Translations under genes and position numbers: made by a program | DNA from: an uncultured Bacteroidales bacterium | GTDB taxonomy: Bacteria; Bacteroidota; Bacteroidia; Bacteroidales; Paludibacteraceae | Assembly (NCBI GenBank): GCA_903911085.1 | Contig: CAIWCC010000230.1 | Coordinates: 1 to 64,000, forward strand | Direction: 5' to 3' | DNA: 64,000 bases | In this document: positions 30,569 through 41,043 of the stretch, piece by piece | Numbering within the stretch: position 1 is the first letter of the stretch | How the letters are laid out: every line of letters begins with the position of its first letter | Notes under the pieces: generated by a model | Seen by the model: the letters and a program-made list of their open reading frames with translations, nothing else | Told to the model about the DNA's origin: nothing | Database searches by the model: none

Positions 30569-31900
30569 ATGAAATCCCTTTTATTAGTCACATTCATTTG
30601 TTGCATTTCGCTAGTGTTACCACTTTCGGCAGCAACAAAAACACGTTCATTTAGCCCTCTTTATTCATCAGTGTATAGGGTTGATCCTTTGTATCCCAAC
30701 CAGTTGGTAAATGCTGAAGGCAAACATTTGTTTCTGCTGAATCGGACGGCATGGACTTATTTTGCTTGTTCGTATCCCGAGAATGTGATTAGAAAAGCCA
30801 AAGCACAAGGAGCCACCATTATTCGGGTTGCCATGGAAGGAACGCCTTACAAAACGGTGTTGAAATACGATTTATGGCCTTGGGGTGGAACGCGCGAAAA
30901 ACCTGATTATTCAAAAATCAATGAACCGTATTGGACAGAAGTCGAAAACCGCATACGATTGGCTGGTGCGAATGGAATTGGCATCAATTTTACACTTTAT
31001 TTTACTTTAGAACCTACGACGGCTGATATTCCATCCCAACGGTTTTATTGGAAAACGATTCTAAAACGACTCGCAAAATACCCCAATATTATTTGTTGGG
31101 AAATCATGAATGAATGCATCAAAAACGAGGATTTTCAAGACGCAGCGGGAGATTACTTTTATAAAAACGACCCCTTCAAACGTCCTGTCATCTCGTCGGA
31201 CGGGACAACGGATGATGCACTTTGGCCTGAGAAACAATGGATGGGAATGGCCATTGTACACACTTGCACTGGCTCAGTACCTGAATACGATTTGCAAAAT
31301 TGGTACAACGCCGTGGCTCGTAATACCCGCTCACACAACAAACCTGCATTTAATAATGAAAGTGGACGCGAAAAACGCCATAAAAACGACGACGGTGTGC
31401 ATCGCCGGAAACAAGCGTGGATAGCCAATTCGGCCGGCTGCTTTTGGACGCACCACACATGGGATGGATGCGAAGGCATCAACGACACCACTTACGTTTC
31501 GCCCGGACAGGAATTTCTGAAACCGCTTTCCGACTTTTTTCAGTCTATTCCATTTTGGACTTTGCATCCCAATTATTCCGTTTGTCAGCCAAGTGCCGAT
31601 TCGTTGATAGTAAATACAATGTGCGATTCGGGAAGAAATAATGGCATAACATATATTTGTACACGCACAACGAATGCCGAAATAAAGGCGTTGCAAGCAA
31701 AATTCAGATTTCCAAACGGAACCTTTCGGGTCGAGTTCATCAATCCTGCTACGAATCAGAAAATATCCGAACAAACAGTCATATCAAGCAATTTGCGAAA
31801 TCAATATGCTATTATTTTGCCTGATTTTAAGGATGACATTTTGCTGAAATTTACAAAAGTAAAAAAGGAGACAAAAGCTATTATTCCAGGAACTGAATAG
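30569..31900 (+). CDS. DUF4038/apiosidase-like clan GH-A glycoside hydrolase
   Basis: Signal peptide; GKHLFLLNRTAWTYF, CWEIMNEC (acid/base), AFNNESGRE (nucleophile) arrangement. Confidence 0.6.
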   Translation: MKSLLLVTFICCISLVLPLSAATKTRSFSPLYSSVYRVDPLYPNQLVNAEGKHLFLLNRTAWTYFACSYPENVIRKAKAQGATIIRVAMEGTPYKTVLKYDLWPWGGTREKPDYSKINEPYWTEVENRIRLAGANGIGINFTLYFTLEPTTADIPSQRFYWKTILKRLAKYPNIICWEIMNECIKNEDFQDAAGDYFYKNDPFKRPVISSDGTTDDALWPEKQWMGMAIVHTCTGSVPEYDLQNWYNAVARNTRSHNKPAFNNESGREKRHKNDDGVHRRKQAWIANSAGCFWTHHTWDGCEGINDTTYVSPGQEFLKPLSDFFQSIPFWTLHPNYSVCQPSADSLIVNTMCDSGRNNGITYICTRTTNAEIKALQAKFRFPNGTFRVEFINPATNQKISEQTVISSNLRNQYAIILPDFKDDILLKFTKVKKETKAIIPGTE

Positions 31901-31905
31901 TATTC

Positions 31906-31934
31906 AATTAAGAATTTAAAATTAAGAATTAAAA
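31906..31934. repeat. Short AT-rich tandem intergenic repeat (attaagaattt-aaa units)
   Basis: attaagaatttaaaattaagaattaaaa read directly. Confidence 0.5.
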
Positions 31935-33545
31935 ATGAAAAAAAATAGAAAACTTAGGTCTTTCAACTTTCTTACTGTAGCAATAATTAATGGATTTGCA
32001 CTGATATTTTTCTCTAGTACAATTTCTGCTAAAGATAAAAATGTGGATAAATCCATTTCAGATATTGTAGCGTCCATCCAAACGCCGATTATTCCCAATC
32101 GAACCATCAATCTTTGTCAATTTTCCGGTCATAATGCCGACGAAACTGGAAGTTATGATTTTCAGGATGATATCCGCCGTGCCATTGATTCGCTTTCGGC
32201 AAAAGGTGGTGGCACTTTGCTTTTCACTCATACTCGAGGAGTGGATACATGGGTAAAACAAACTGAAATTTATCGAATTAAAGGTCCTATTATTCTCAAA
32301 AGTAATATTGAACTTAAATTTCAACCCAATGTAAAATTATCGTTTGAATTTGCGCCAGCAAGCTATTTGCCCAATGGTAAACCAGTATTGAGCCGTTACG
32401 AAGGAACAAGCGTATATACTTATTGTCCATTGATTTATGCTTTCAATTGTTCCAATATTGCAATTACAGTAACTGGCGGAAACGGTGCTATGCCTGTGTT
32501 GGATGGCAATGGGGAAAAATGGCAGAAATGGGCGGATCAGGGCGATTGGCGTTTGATTTCAAAAGGTTTATTACCAACATTTAAAATGCTCAGAAATGAA
32601 GGTATGTATAATGCAAAAGATACCCCCATTGCAGAACGGATATGTGCCGATACCAGCGTGAATTTTTTACGCCCACCATTGATGCAATTTATTCATTGTC
32701 AGAAAATTAACGTAGAAGGGGTTAAACTCGTTAATTCTCCATTTTGGGTGGTGCATCCAGTTTTTACCACCGACTTTACGCTCCGCAACGTGATGTACGA
32801 CTGCCAGGTAGTGAACAACGATGGCGTGGATATTGAAAGTTCGAGCCGTGTGTTGATTGAAAATGTTACTTTCGATAATCACGACGATAATGTGGTGATA
32901 AAATCGGGACGTGACCGCGAAGGACGTGAAGGGGCGCTGGTTGCTGGAACAGAATACGAAAAAATCAACTCACCGTTTGTGAAAAATGGTCGTATCACCG
33001 CACCAACCAGCGATGTTGTCGTTCGCAATTGCGCCTTCAAAGGACATTACGCATTCTGCGTGGGGAGCGAAATTGCGGGGGGCGCACATAATTTGTATGT
33101 AACGGATTGCACTTCGCCCATGGAAGTAATGATGGGTGTGTTTTTAAAATCGAACCGAAAACGGGGAGGCGAAGTAAAAGATATTTATGTACAGAACTTG
33201 AATTTTCAAAATATTAAATTTGATGCTATTTGTATGATTCCCAATTACGACAACGATACTATAAGTCCTTACCCTACTCGTTTTAGCAATATTTATATCA
33301 GCAATATTAAGGTAAAAAGTGCTGGCATTGGTATCCGTATTTTTGGTTGGGAAGATGCACCCATAAAAAATGTGCGTTTGCAAAATATTAATATTGAGAA
33401 AGTTACCAACACCAATCCTGCTAAAATACTTTTAATCAATCAGGTTGAGAATGTGCAACTCCAAAGTGTAAAAATCAACAATAAAACCTATAAGGGAAAA
33501 ATCAATAAATTAGAGAAAAATGTTATTCCTCCGAAGCAAAATTAG
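31935..33545 (+). CDS. GH28 family beta-helix glycoside hydrolase
   Basis: GPIILKSNIELKFQPNVKLSFEF, NNDGVDIESSSRVLIENVTFDNHDDNVVIKSGRD. Confidence 0.85.
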   Translation: MKKNRKLRSFNFLTVAIINGFALIFFSSTISAKDKNVDKSISDIVASIQTPIIPNRTINLCQFSGHNADETGSYDFQDDIRRAIDSLSAKGGGTLLFTHTRGVDTWVKQTEIYRIKGPIILKSNIELKFQPNVKLSFEFAPASYLPNGKPVLSRYEGTSVYTYCPLIYAFNCSNIAITVTGGNGAMPVLDGNGEKWQKWADQGDWRLISKGLLPTFKMLRNEGMYNAKDTPIAERICADTSVNFLRPPLMQFIHCQKINVEGVKLVNSPFWVVHPVFTTDFTLRNVMYDCQVVNNDGVDIESSSRVLIENVTFDNHDDNVVIKSGRDREGREGALVAGTEYEKINSPFVKNGRITAPTSDVVVRNCAFKGHYAFCVGSEIAGGAHNLYVTDCTSPMEVMMGVFLKSNRKRGGEVKDIYVQNLNFQNIKFDAICMIPNYDNDTISPYPTRFSNIYISNIKVKSAGIGIRIFGWEDAPIKNVRLQNINIEKVTNTNPAKILLINQVENVQLQSVKINNKTYKGKINKLEKNVIPPKQN

Positions 33546-33616
33546 CGATTTCGAAAGTTTAAATTCATCTGAATTTTGCCAAAAGTTTTTTTAATAGTGT
33601 TTGAATTCTAAACAAA

Positions 33617-33651
33617 AACAGCAATAAGAAATTTGAATTCCTATTGCTGTT
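33617..33651. terminator. Bidirectional terminator between convergent genes
   Basis: aacagcaataagaa / ttcctattgctgtt, 14-bp stem with one mismatch, 7-nt loop. Confidence 0.7.
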
Positions 33652-33678
33652 AGTATTATTCTAAATCAATCTAAAATC

Positions 33679-35523
33679 TTATTTCAAACCCTTTTTTTCC
33701 ATTTCGTTGTAAAAGTTTTTCAGCACAAAAAATGCTTTCTTTTTTGTACCGTTTTCGCCAATAACGCCTTTGCGGTTCCAACCATCCTGCACGTTTGGTA
33801 ACATCCTACGTGGTGAGCGGAAATCGTACAAAATCCATGGCGAAACACCTCTGAATTGTGGAATTTTCGACAGCATTTTCAAGGTGCGGTCGTACAAATC
33901 TTCCTGAAATTCTTCGCTGAAACGGGTCAAAGCATCACCATGTTTGCCTTGCAAGGCACTACCTCCAAATTCGCTTATCATTACTGGTTTGTCGTATTTT
34001 ATTGTCCATTTTACTTTATCGCACAATTCGGGTAAACCATCGTACCAACCAATATATTGGTTAAAATTCACAATATCAACATATTCTGCAAAAGGGTCTT
34101 GCACAATCCGTTCATTGGGGTCTTTCTCTGAATGAATTTCCAGGGCAGCCGAAATAAGGCGTGTTCCATCTAAATTTCTAGCCACGGCAGCCAGATTTTT
34201 CAAGAAATTGGTGCGCACTTCGCTCACCGGCGTTTCGTTTGCCATGGACCAAATAATAACGCTTGCACGGTTTTTATCGCGGGTAATTACATCGGTAAGT
34301 TGCTGCTTGGCGTTTTCGTAGGTTTCGGGATTGTTCCATTGAATTGTCCAATACACCGGATTTTCTTCCCAAACCAAAATACCCATTTCGTCGGCAAGTT
34401 TCACCATGTTTTCGCTGTGTGGATAATGTGCCAACCGTACATAATTGCAGTTCAGCTCTTTGGCCGAGTTCAACAACATTTGAGCATCGGACATAGAATA
34501 AGCCCTACCACCGCGCAATGCATTTTCTTCGTGAATACATATTCCACGTAGGAAAATGGATTTGCCATTCAATAAAATATCCGTTCCTTTGGTTTCGATA
34601 GTACGGAAACCAATTTTGTCGGTAATCGTGTTGTCATTGTTAGAAATTTCAACCGCATAAAGTTTTGGATTTTCGGGACACCAATAGTCTATTTTCTTCG
34701 CTTTTAGGCTAAATTCCGCTTTCCCTGTGGAATCAGCTTTTGCGTCAACGGTCAGTTTAAGCTCTGGAATAGTGATTTTCACAGTCGCATTTTTGGCGCT
34801 TCCATTCAATTGTACAAAACCTGCAATTTCATTTTTGCCTCCTTTTTTCAATTGCACCGAATAATCCTGAATAAAAGTTTCGGGCACTTCCACCAAATTT
34901 ACATCGCGTGTAATACCACCATAATTCCACCAATCGGTATTTACAGTGGGTACAGCTTCTTTTTTGCGTTTATTATCCACTTTTACTACCAACGAATTAC
35001 CTTCATCTTTCAGTAAATCAGTTATTTCATAATTAAAAGGCGTAAAACCACCAATGTGTTTCCCCAGTTTTTTGCCGTTCAAATACACATGACTTTCGTA
35101 GTTAGCTGCTCCAAAATGCACAAAAACACGGTTGTTTTTTGCCATTTTTTTATAGCCGAATAGGCGGCGATACCAAACTGTTCCTTCGTAATAAAACAGT
35201 TTTTCTTCCTGCGAATTCCAATCACCGGGCACATTGAGCGTTGGCGAATCGTAGAACGAATATTCTATCAACTCACTTTTGTCGGTTTGCTTTTTATCCA
35301 TAAAAAATGCACCATTTCCGGGATTTTCTGTTTCATCAAACGGTATTAAGCGGTAGTTGTAAAAGCCATTTTCGTAAGGGTCAACAATGTAATTCCATTT
35401 GCCGTTCAACGATTGGGTGTTTCTGCCCGAAACATTTTGAATAATAAATCCATTGTTTGCCGAAAAAACTTGTCCCGAAAAGAGGACAAAAAATAAAGTG
35501 ATTAACTGTTTGAAAGTTTTCAT
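33679..35523 (-). CDS. GH2 family beta-glucuronidase/beta-galactosidase-like
   Basis: FLRGICIHEENALRGGRAYSMSDAQMLLNSAKELNCNYVRLAHYPH, WSMANETP, ISEFGGSA; start set at MKTFKQLITLFFVLFSGQVFS. Confidence 0.9.
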   Translation of the reverse strand: MKTFKQLITLFFVLFSGQVFSANNGFIIQNVSGRNTQSLNGKWNYIVDPYENGFYNYRLIPFDETENPGNGAFFMDKKQTDKSELIEYSFYDSPTLNVPGDWNSQEEKLFYYEGTVWYRRLFGYKKMAKNNRVFVHFGAANYESHVYLNGKKLGKHIGGFTPFNYEITDLLKDEGNSLVVKVDNKRKKEAVPTVNTDWWNYGGITRDVNLVEVPETFIQDYSVQLKKGGKNEIAGFVQLNGSAKNATVKITIPELKLTVDAKADSTGKAEFSLKAKKIDYWCPENPKLYAVEISNNDNTITDKIGFRTIETKGTDILLNGKSIFLRGICIHEENALRGGRAYSMSDAQMLLNSAKELNCNYVRLAHYPHSENMVKLADEMGILVWEENPVYWTIQWNNPETYENAKQQLTDVITRDKNRASVIIWSMANETPVSEVRTNFLKNLAAVARNLDGTRLISAALEIHSEKDPNERIVQDPFAEYVDIVNFNQYIGWYDGLPELCDKVKWTIKYDKPVMISEFGGSALQGKHGDALTRFSEEFQEDLYDRTLKMLSKIPQFRGVSPWILYDFRSPRRMLPNVQDGWNRKGVIGENGTKKKAFFVLKNFYNEMEKKGLK

Positions 35524-35620
35524 TGATATATTATTTTGATTTGATTTATATTTCTTAGTTTTTAAGCCACGCCATTTATCCCGATTCTTATATCGGGAGG
35601 GGTTTGGGGCTGTTTTCTTC

Positions 35621-37945
35621 TTATTCCACAATCACATACATTGCATTTGCCGGCAAAACCAGTTGAATGCCCTTGTCCGATTTTTCAATTTTCAATGCTT
35701 CAATGGCATAACCCGCTGCATTCAATAATGTGGCTTTAGTGAGTTTAGGGTTTTTAATGCTAATTGTTGCGTTCACATTTTGACCTTGCCACGGCATTGT
35801 ACCCACATCGTTAATCACCAAACCACTTACTTTTTTCTTGTTTACCGTAAACTCCGCAGCTGTATCGCTCCAATTGGTTGGTAAAAATATTGTTCCAATT
35901 TGTATTAATATTTTACCCGAAATGGCAATTGGTTTTTTGTCCATCGAAACCACCTGAATGCTTGCAAACTCATTGTTGGAAGTAATATTGACAGTTTTGA
36001 ATGTAAAGTCACGCTTTTGGTTCAAAAATCCACAAACACCTTGTGCATAAGGTGAATTTACCGTTGCAATGCCCTTTCCATAATCCAAATCCAATTCTCC
36101 GGTATTGCTCAATACCCTTTTATTGTTGGTGTTTATCAGTCTTTGAAGGTCTTTCGAGACGTATGAACTGTTTTTGGTTGCACCGTAATTTGCCGTTACT
36201 TTTCCCACCAAAAATGCCAAAGGAGTAATACCCACTTTTTCCGATTTGTCGAATTTTACAAATTCGGTATCACGGTTGGGGTCAAAAGGCGTATCCTCAT
36301 TAATTATAGGCAGTTCACGGTTAAATAAACTCGCTTTCGTTCTGTTTTCGGATATCACCGTTTTGCCTTGTTTTACATAGCCAAGCCTGTACGACAAAGC
36401 ATTTGCTGGCATCATATTCACCGTTCCCGGCGAAGACAAGTTCCACCGATGCATTTTCGACACCGAATCTGTTGCCGATTTAATATTAAAATAGGGTTTG
36501 GGGTTGATACCAATATCGTCGATGCTAAACCAATAAAAACCATCAACGCCGTTCAACGATTGGTAATTTGAAATCATAAACGGACCTTCCACTTGGTATT
36601 TATTGGGCATATTCCAGCCGCTTTCGGTTATTAGCATTGGTTTCCCAACGATTTGCTTCACATTTATCGGCAATTGGTCGGGCGATTTGAGCACCGAAGC
36701 ACTTTTATAATAATGTCCTGCTTTTATTTGCCAACCCGAATTTTCGCCCACATGTCCTTGGTCCATATAGCGGTTGGTGGCTATCACTTCACAGGCTGCA
36801 TTTGTCCAGCGTTCTAAGTCGTCGAGATGTGGCGTGTTGGCCGTGCGCCAGTTGTTAGGGTTGATTAACTGTTTGCATCCCAATTCATTTCTATAAAAAT
36901 CATGTATTTCCTTATAAAAATTCCGTTGCGTTTCGGCGTAAAATTGCACCTGCTCTTTCAATCTTTTGGCTTTATTACCCGTTTGATTGATAGTCATTTC
37001 GTAGGTATTGTACAACTCCACTTTGCCATTGGCAATATCATCGCCTTCCACTTTTTCATTTCCCCATTGCAAATAAGCTGTTGATAATGAGCCGTATTTA
37101 GATGTTAACCAATTTGCGAATTTCTGTTGAATAATTTTTCGTAAGCTGGGATTCATATTTTGCATGGTCCAGAAAAACACACCATCTTCGTTCTTTATCT
37201 GAATAATTGCCACAGCTGGTTCGTCTTTGAGAGCAATGCCGGTATAAATATTGGGTTTGGTATAAAGTTCGCGCACCCACGCTTTGTAAGCATTTTTTAG
37301 TTTGTCGTTAAAATACATCGCGCCCCACAACGCTTCTTTTTCTGAATAACCATCCATGCCCCATTCCTTGCGAATGTGTCCGCCCATGTGTCCGTTGTGT
37401 GCCCAAAAAGGCGAAATGGTGGCATAAATACCTTGTTTTTTCATAGCTGCCACAAATCGCCAAATCCGATGAATTTCAGCACTGTCCGGCTCTTCCAATT
37501 TGCTTCCTTCTGCTTTCGGATTTATGCGCCCGTGGTAGCGCACCATGTTAAAACCAATTTTGGCTAAATACCTCGCCATACTATCTAAATGATTCATGCC
37601 TTTTTTGGCAGTTTGATCCGAAACATTGGCTGCCCAAAATCGTATCGATTTTCCGTCGGCAGTAGCAAACGATTCTCCGTTTTTTGACTGACGAATAAAA
37701 CCGTGTTCGCCAGCAAAACGCTCATTCAAAAATCGCAAATCAAGCATTGCATCAGCTGTAAATTTATCTTTTGGATACACTACATTCCATTTTGAAGTAC
37801 CAATGTCATCGCAATCGGTCAAATTACCATCGTGACTTATAGCAATGCGCTCTTTATAAATGGATTGCTGCTGGGCAGAAGCTGTTGAGATGAGAAAAAA
37901 GAAGATAATTATTGGCATCGACTTTAAACATAATTGTGTACTCAT
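35621..37945 (-). CDS. Putative clan GH-A glycoside hydrolase (GH5/GH42-like), family unassigned
   Basis: Signal peptide from MSTQLCLKSMPIIIFFFLISTASA; GKSIRFWAANVSD, IQIKNEDG (acid/base), MLITESGWN (nucleophile). Confidence 0.6.
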   Translation of the reverse strand: MSTQLCLKSMPIIIFFFLISTASAQQQSIYKERIAISHDGNLTDCDDIGTSKWNVVYPKDKFTADAMLDLRFLNERFAGEHGFIRQSKNGESFATADGKSIRFWAANVSDQTAKKGMNHLDSMARYLAKIGFNMVRYHGRINPKAEGSKLEEPDSAEIHRIWRFVAAMKKQGIYATISPFWAHNGHMGGHIRKEWGMDGYSEKEALWGAMYFNDKLKNAYKAWVRELYTKPNIYTGIALKDEPAVAIIQIKNEDGVFFWTMQNMNPSLRKIIQQKFANWLTSKYGSLSTAYLQWGNEKVEGDDIANGKVELYNTYEMTINQTGNKAKRLKEQVQFYAETQRNFYKEIHDFYRNELGCKQLINPNNWRTANTPHLDDLERWTNAACEVIATNRYMDQGHVGENSGWQIKAGHYYKSASVLKSPDQLPINVKQIVGKPMLITESGWNMPNKYQVEGPFMISNYQSLNGVDGFYWFSIDDIGINPKPYFNIKSATDSVSKMHRWNLSSPGTVNMMPANALSYRLGYVKQGKTVISENRTKASLFNRELPIINEDTPFDPNRDTEFVKFDKSEKVGITPLAFLVGKVTANYGATKNSSYVSKDLQRLINTNNKRVLSNTGELDLDYGKGIATVNSPYAQGVCGFLNQKRDFTFKTVNITSNNEFASIQVVSMDKKPIAISGKILIQIGTIFLPTNWSDTAAEFTVNKKKVSGLVINDVGTMPWQGQNVNATISIKNPKLTKATLLNAAGYAIEALKIEKSDKGIQLVLPANAMYVIVE

Positions 37946-38190
37946 AAAGTTGATTTTATATTCGATGTTTAGTGGTTGTTTTAATGCTACTTTAAATGTA
38001 AGTTGTAAGAAATACGTCATTTATTGAAATTGACAATTTCTAATTATCGAACAGCTATTGTTCCAAATAATTTTATCTTTTTTATCGCAAAGATATATTT
38101 ATTTTAGATATAAGCCAAGTATGTGTAATTTTTGCATTATCTTTATATATTTGATATTCAGACTATAAGATAAATTTAAGATATTAAGGT

Positions 38191-38255
38191 GTCGAAATAG
38201 TATCAGTATTTGATAGATTAATATGATTTTTGTATTATAAAAATAAATACATTTG
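38191..38255 (+). promoter_or_regulatory. PUL operator-promoter module, copy I (upstream of GH116-AraC unit)
   Basis: GTCGAAATAGTATCA-N6-GATAGATTAATATGA, TACATTTG exactly 42 nt after GTATCA. Confidence 0.85.
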
Positions 38256-38328
38256 CACAATGAAATGAATTAGTAAGAAAAGTATTAGTTTTTTTTCTGA
38301 AGAATAATTATTGAATCAAATTAAGTCT

Positions 38329-40986
38329 ATGCAAATCAAATTCAAGTTTTCAAAATTAATGCTAGTTGCATTTTTATTTCTAAATATTCTTAGTTATTCT
38401 CAACAGAACAATGAACCAATTACGGAGACATATTTGTCCAGTTCGCGCGTTCGCAGTGGAATTGCTATGGGCGGCATTGGCACTGGTAGCATTGAATTAC
38501 GCAAGGATGGGAATTTTTACAATTGGACAATATTTAATAATTATCCACTGAGTTGCGGTCCAGCTTTTGAACTTCCGTCCATACCAAAAACTTCACTAGA
38601 TCAATCGCTACTGTTTTTTCTGGTACGTTATCAGGTGGAAGGACAAAAACCGAAGCTAAAACTGCTCCAACTCAATAATAGTTTGCAGGAAGGAGCTCAA
38701 GAAGGCATTATCTATTATTATCCGTGGATGACTGCCGTTGACAAAATTGAATACCAAGCGCGTTTTCCATTTACCAATATCACTTTTTCGGACGCAGAAA
38801 TGCCTTTCGATATTCAGTTGGAAGCTTTCTCGCCTTTTATACCTCACGATGTAAAAAACTCGTCGTTGCCCGGAGCTTATTTTAATTTTACGGTAAAATC
38901 GAAAACCGATAAAAAAGTTGAGGTAATGTTGCTCGGATCGCTCCGTAATTTGGTGGGTTACGATAATATTGAGAAGGCTTTTGAGTCGAGAATAATCAAT
39001 AAACAGGGCTATAAATTTTTTATTCAAAGCGTTTCCGGCCTCGATTCGTTAAGCACTAGTAATGGTCAAATGGGACTTGGAGTTATTGGAGGCAATGAGG
39101 TTTCGTACTATTTGGGATGGGAGCACAAACATCCTTATTACGAAAAATTATTGGTTGAAAATAAATTGGCAAATGTGGATGATACGCACAACCGAAACAC
39201 CAAAATGAAAGATGGAAAATTGGTCGGGCATTTTAGTGGTACTGGAAACGACCAACGCTGTTTTAGTTCCATAGCTGTTTCGCACCAATTGAATGGAAAA
39301 GCCGAATTTAAGGCTAGCTTTTTTATGAACTGGAATTTCCCTAATAAATACGGTGCAATAAGCTACAAAGAAGATAATTCGTTGGAAAAAAGGAAGGAAA
39401 GAGATTATAAAATCAAGCTAAAACCCACCAAAATTATTGGTCATTATTATCAAAATTATTTTTCAGGAATTGATTCAATAGCATCTTATTTCTCAGCTAA
39501 TCAGACCGATTTAACTGGTAGAAGTCACCAGTTTGTGGACGATATGTATTCGTCGTCGCTGGACCAGTATGTGTTGGATCAGGTCAATTCCAACCTCAAT
39601 ACTTTCGTAACCTCGTCCACCTTAACCAAATCCGGACAATTTGGCATTCGTGAAGGAATGACTTCTTCACAACCTTGGGGGCCAAACTCCACCTTGGATG
39701 TGGCACTGTATGGTTCGCCCATGATTGTTGCGCTTTATCCTGAATTACAAAAATCGATGATGCGCGAACACAGTCAGTTGCAAACGCCCGATGGTGAGGT
39801 AAATCACGGTTTGGGTTTTGACCTCGATTTTAACCAGAATGGAACTTGGGGTGTTTTCGACCGGGTGGATTTAGTTCCTAATTACATTCAAATGGTGCTG
39901 CGCGATTATATGTACACCAACGACAAAAGCTACATCAAAGAAATGTGGCCTACCGTAAAATTGGGCATTGAATACATCCTTACCAAGCGCGATAAAGATT
40001 GTGACCAAATGCCTGATATGACAGGGGTTATGTGTAGTTATGACAATTTCCCCATGTATGGGTTGGCATCTTATATTCAGTCGCAATGGATAGCAGCACT
40101 TACCATGGCATCCAAAGTGGCTACCGATTTGGGCGACAAAGAATTAGCCAAAAAATACCAAGCCATTGCCACCAAAGGTTCTCAATTGATGGAAAGCAAG
40201 ATTTGGAATGGTTCGTATTACAATCTATCCAACGATTATTTGGGCAAAAAAGGCATTGACAATGGCTGCCTTACCGACCAACTGATGGGACAATGGGTGG
40301 CGCATAATGCCGGAATGGGTTACATTTTCGATAAAGAACACGTGCAAAAATCGCTTCAATCTATTTTAGAAAAATCGTTTATCGACAATTCATTTTTGCG
40401 CAACTGCTCGTGGCCAGCTACGCCCGAACTTTTCCCCATTCATGCCTCCGATTTGTGGGTAGATCAGGCCAACACCCCCTGGACTGGTGTGGAACTTGCT
40501 TTTGCTTCTTTTTTGATTTACGAAAATCAGGTAACAGAAGGATTAAAAGTAATAAAAGGAGTGGAAGATCGCTACCGAAAGGCCGGACTTTATTTCGACC
40601 AGCAGGAGTTTGGTGGGCATTATTTCCGCCCCATGTCGGCTTGGTCTATTCTGAATGCTTTTTTGGGATATTCGGTCAATTGCGGAAAGTTCACTTTCAA
40701 TCCGAAATTAACGACCGAAAGTTTCAATCTGTTTTTTGCAACGCCTGAAGGCACTGCATTGTACAAAAAAACGGCAGCAAGTGTGAGCATTGTAATCAAA
40801 ACGGGTGAAATGAATTTTAATCAACTAAGGTTTCAAAATTCAGGCGTGTCCAATGCAAAAGCACTACTGTATTTAGACAATAAAATAGTAAAGAATGCCA
40901 AAATAAAATCTGAATTTGAAGGTTTTAACATAACACTACCCAACACTTTAAATATCAAAAAAGGTTCAGTTTTAGTTTTCAAGTAA
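38329..40986 (+). CDS. GH116 family (GBA2-type beta-glucosidase/beta-xylosidase-like)
   Basis: SGIAMGGIGTGSIELRKDGNFYNWTIFNNYP; HGLGFDLDFNQNGTWGVFDRVDLVPNYIQMVLRDY; DGCLTDQLMGQW-like segment. Confidence 0.9.
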   Translation: MQIKFKFSKLMLVAFLFLNILSYSQQNNEPITETYLSSSRVRSGIAMGGIGTGSIELRKDGNFYNWTIFNNYPLSCGPAFELPSIPKTSLDQSLLFFLVRYQVEGQKPKLKLLQLNNSLQEGAQEGIIYYYPWMTAVDKIEYQARFPFTNITFSDAEMPFDIQLEAFSPFIPHDVKNSSLPGAYFNFTVKSKTDKKVEVMLLGSLRNLVGYDNIEKAFESRIINKQGYKFFIQSVSGLDSLSTSNGQMGLGVIGGNEVSYYLGWEHKHPYYEKLLVENKLANVDDTHNRNTKMKDGKLVGHFSGTGNDQRCFSSIAVSHQLNGKAEFKASFFMNWNFPNKYGAISYKEDNSLEKRKERDYKIKLKPTKIIGHYYQNYFSGIDSIASYFSANQTDLTGRSHQFVDDMYSSSLDQYVLDQVNSNLNTFVTSSTLTKSGQFGIREGMTSSQPWGPNSTLDVALYGSPMIVALYPELQKSMMREHSQLQTPDGEVNHGLGFDLDFNQNGTWGVFDRVDLVPNYIQMVLRDYMYTNDKSYIKEMWPTVKLGIEYILTKRDKDCDQMPDMTGVMCSYDNFPMYGLASYIQSQWIAALTMASKVATDLGDKELAKKYQAIATKGSQLMESKIWNGSYYNLSNDYLGKKGIDNGCLTDQLMGQWVAHNAGMGYIFDKEHVQKSLQSILEKSFIDNSFLRNCSWPATPELFPIHASDLWVDQANTPWTGVELAFASFLIYENQVTEGLKVIKGVEDRYRKAGLYFDQQEFGGHYFRPMSAWSILNAFLGYSVNCGKFTFNPKLTTESFNLFFATPEGTALYKKTAASVSIVIKTGEMNFNQLRFQNSGVSNAKALLYLDNKIVKNAKIKSEFEGFNITLPNTLNIKKGSVLVFK

Positions 40987-41043
40987 AAGATTTTTTCAAA
41001 CTCTCAAACTCTCAAACTTTTTAAACTCTTTAAATTAAATAAT

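Noticed and set aside
31331-31774. 147-aa minus-strand ORF
   Set aside because: Antisense to the apiosidase-like GH; no own promoter or family motif.
40990-41025. Short ctcaaactctcaaact repeats (also near 59305-59335)
   Set aside because: Low-complexity intergenic spacers; too short and irregular to be CRISPR or an operator.
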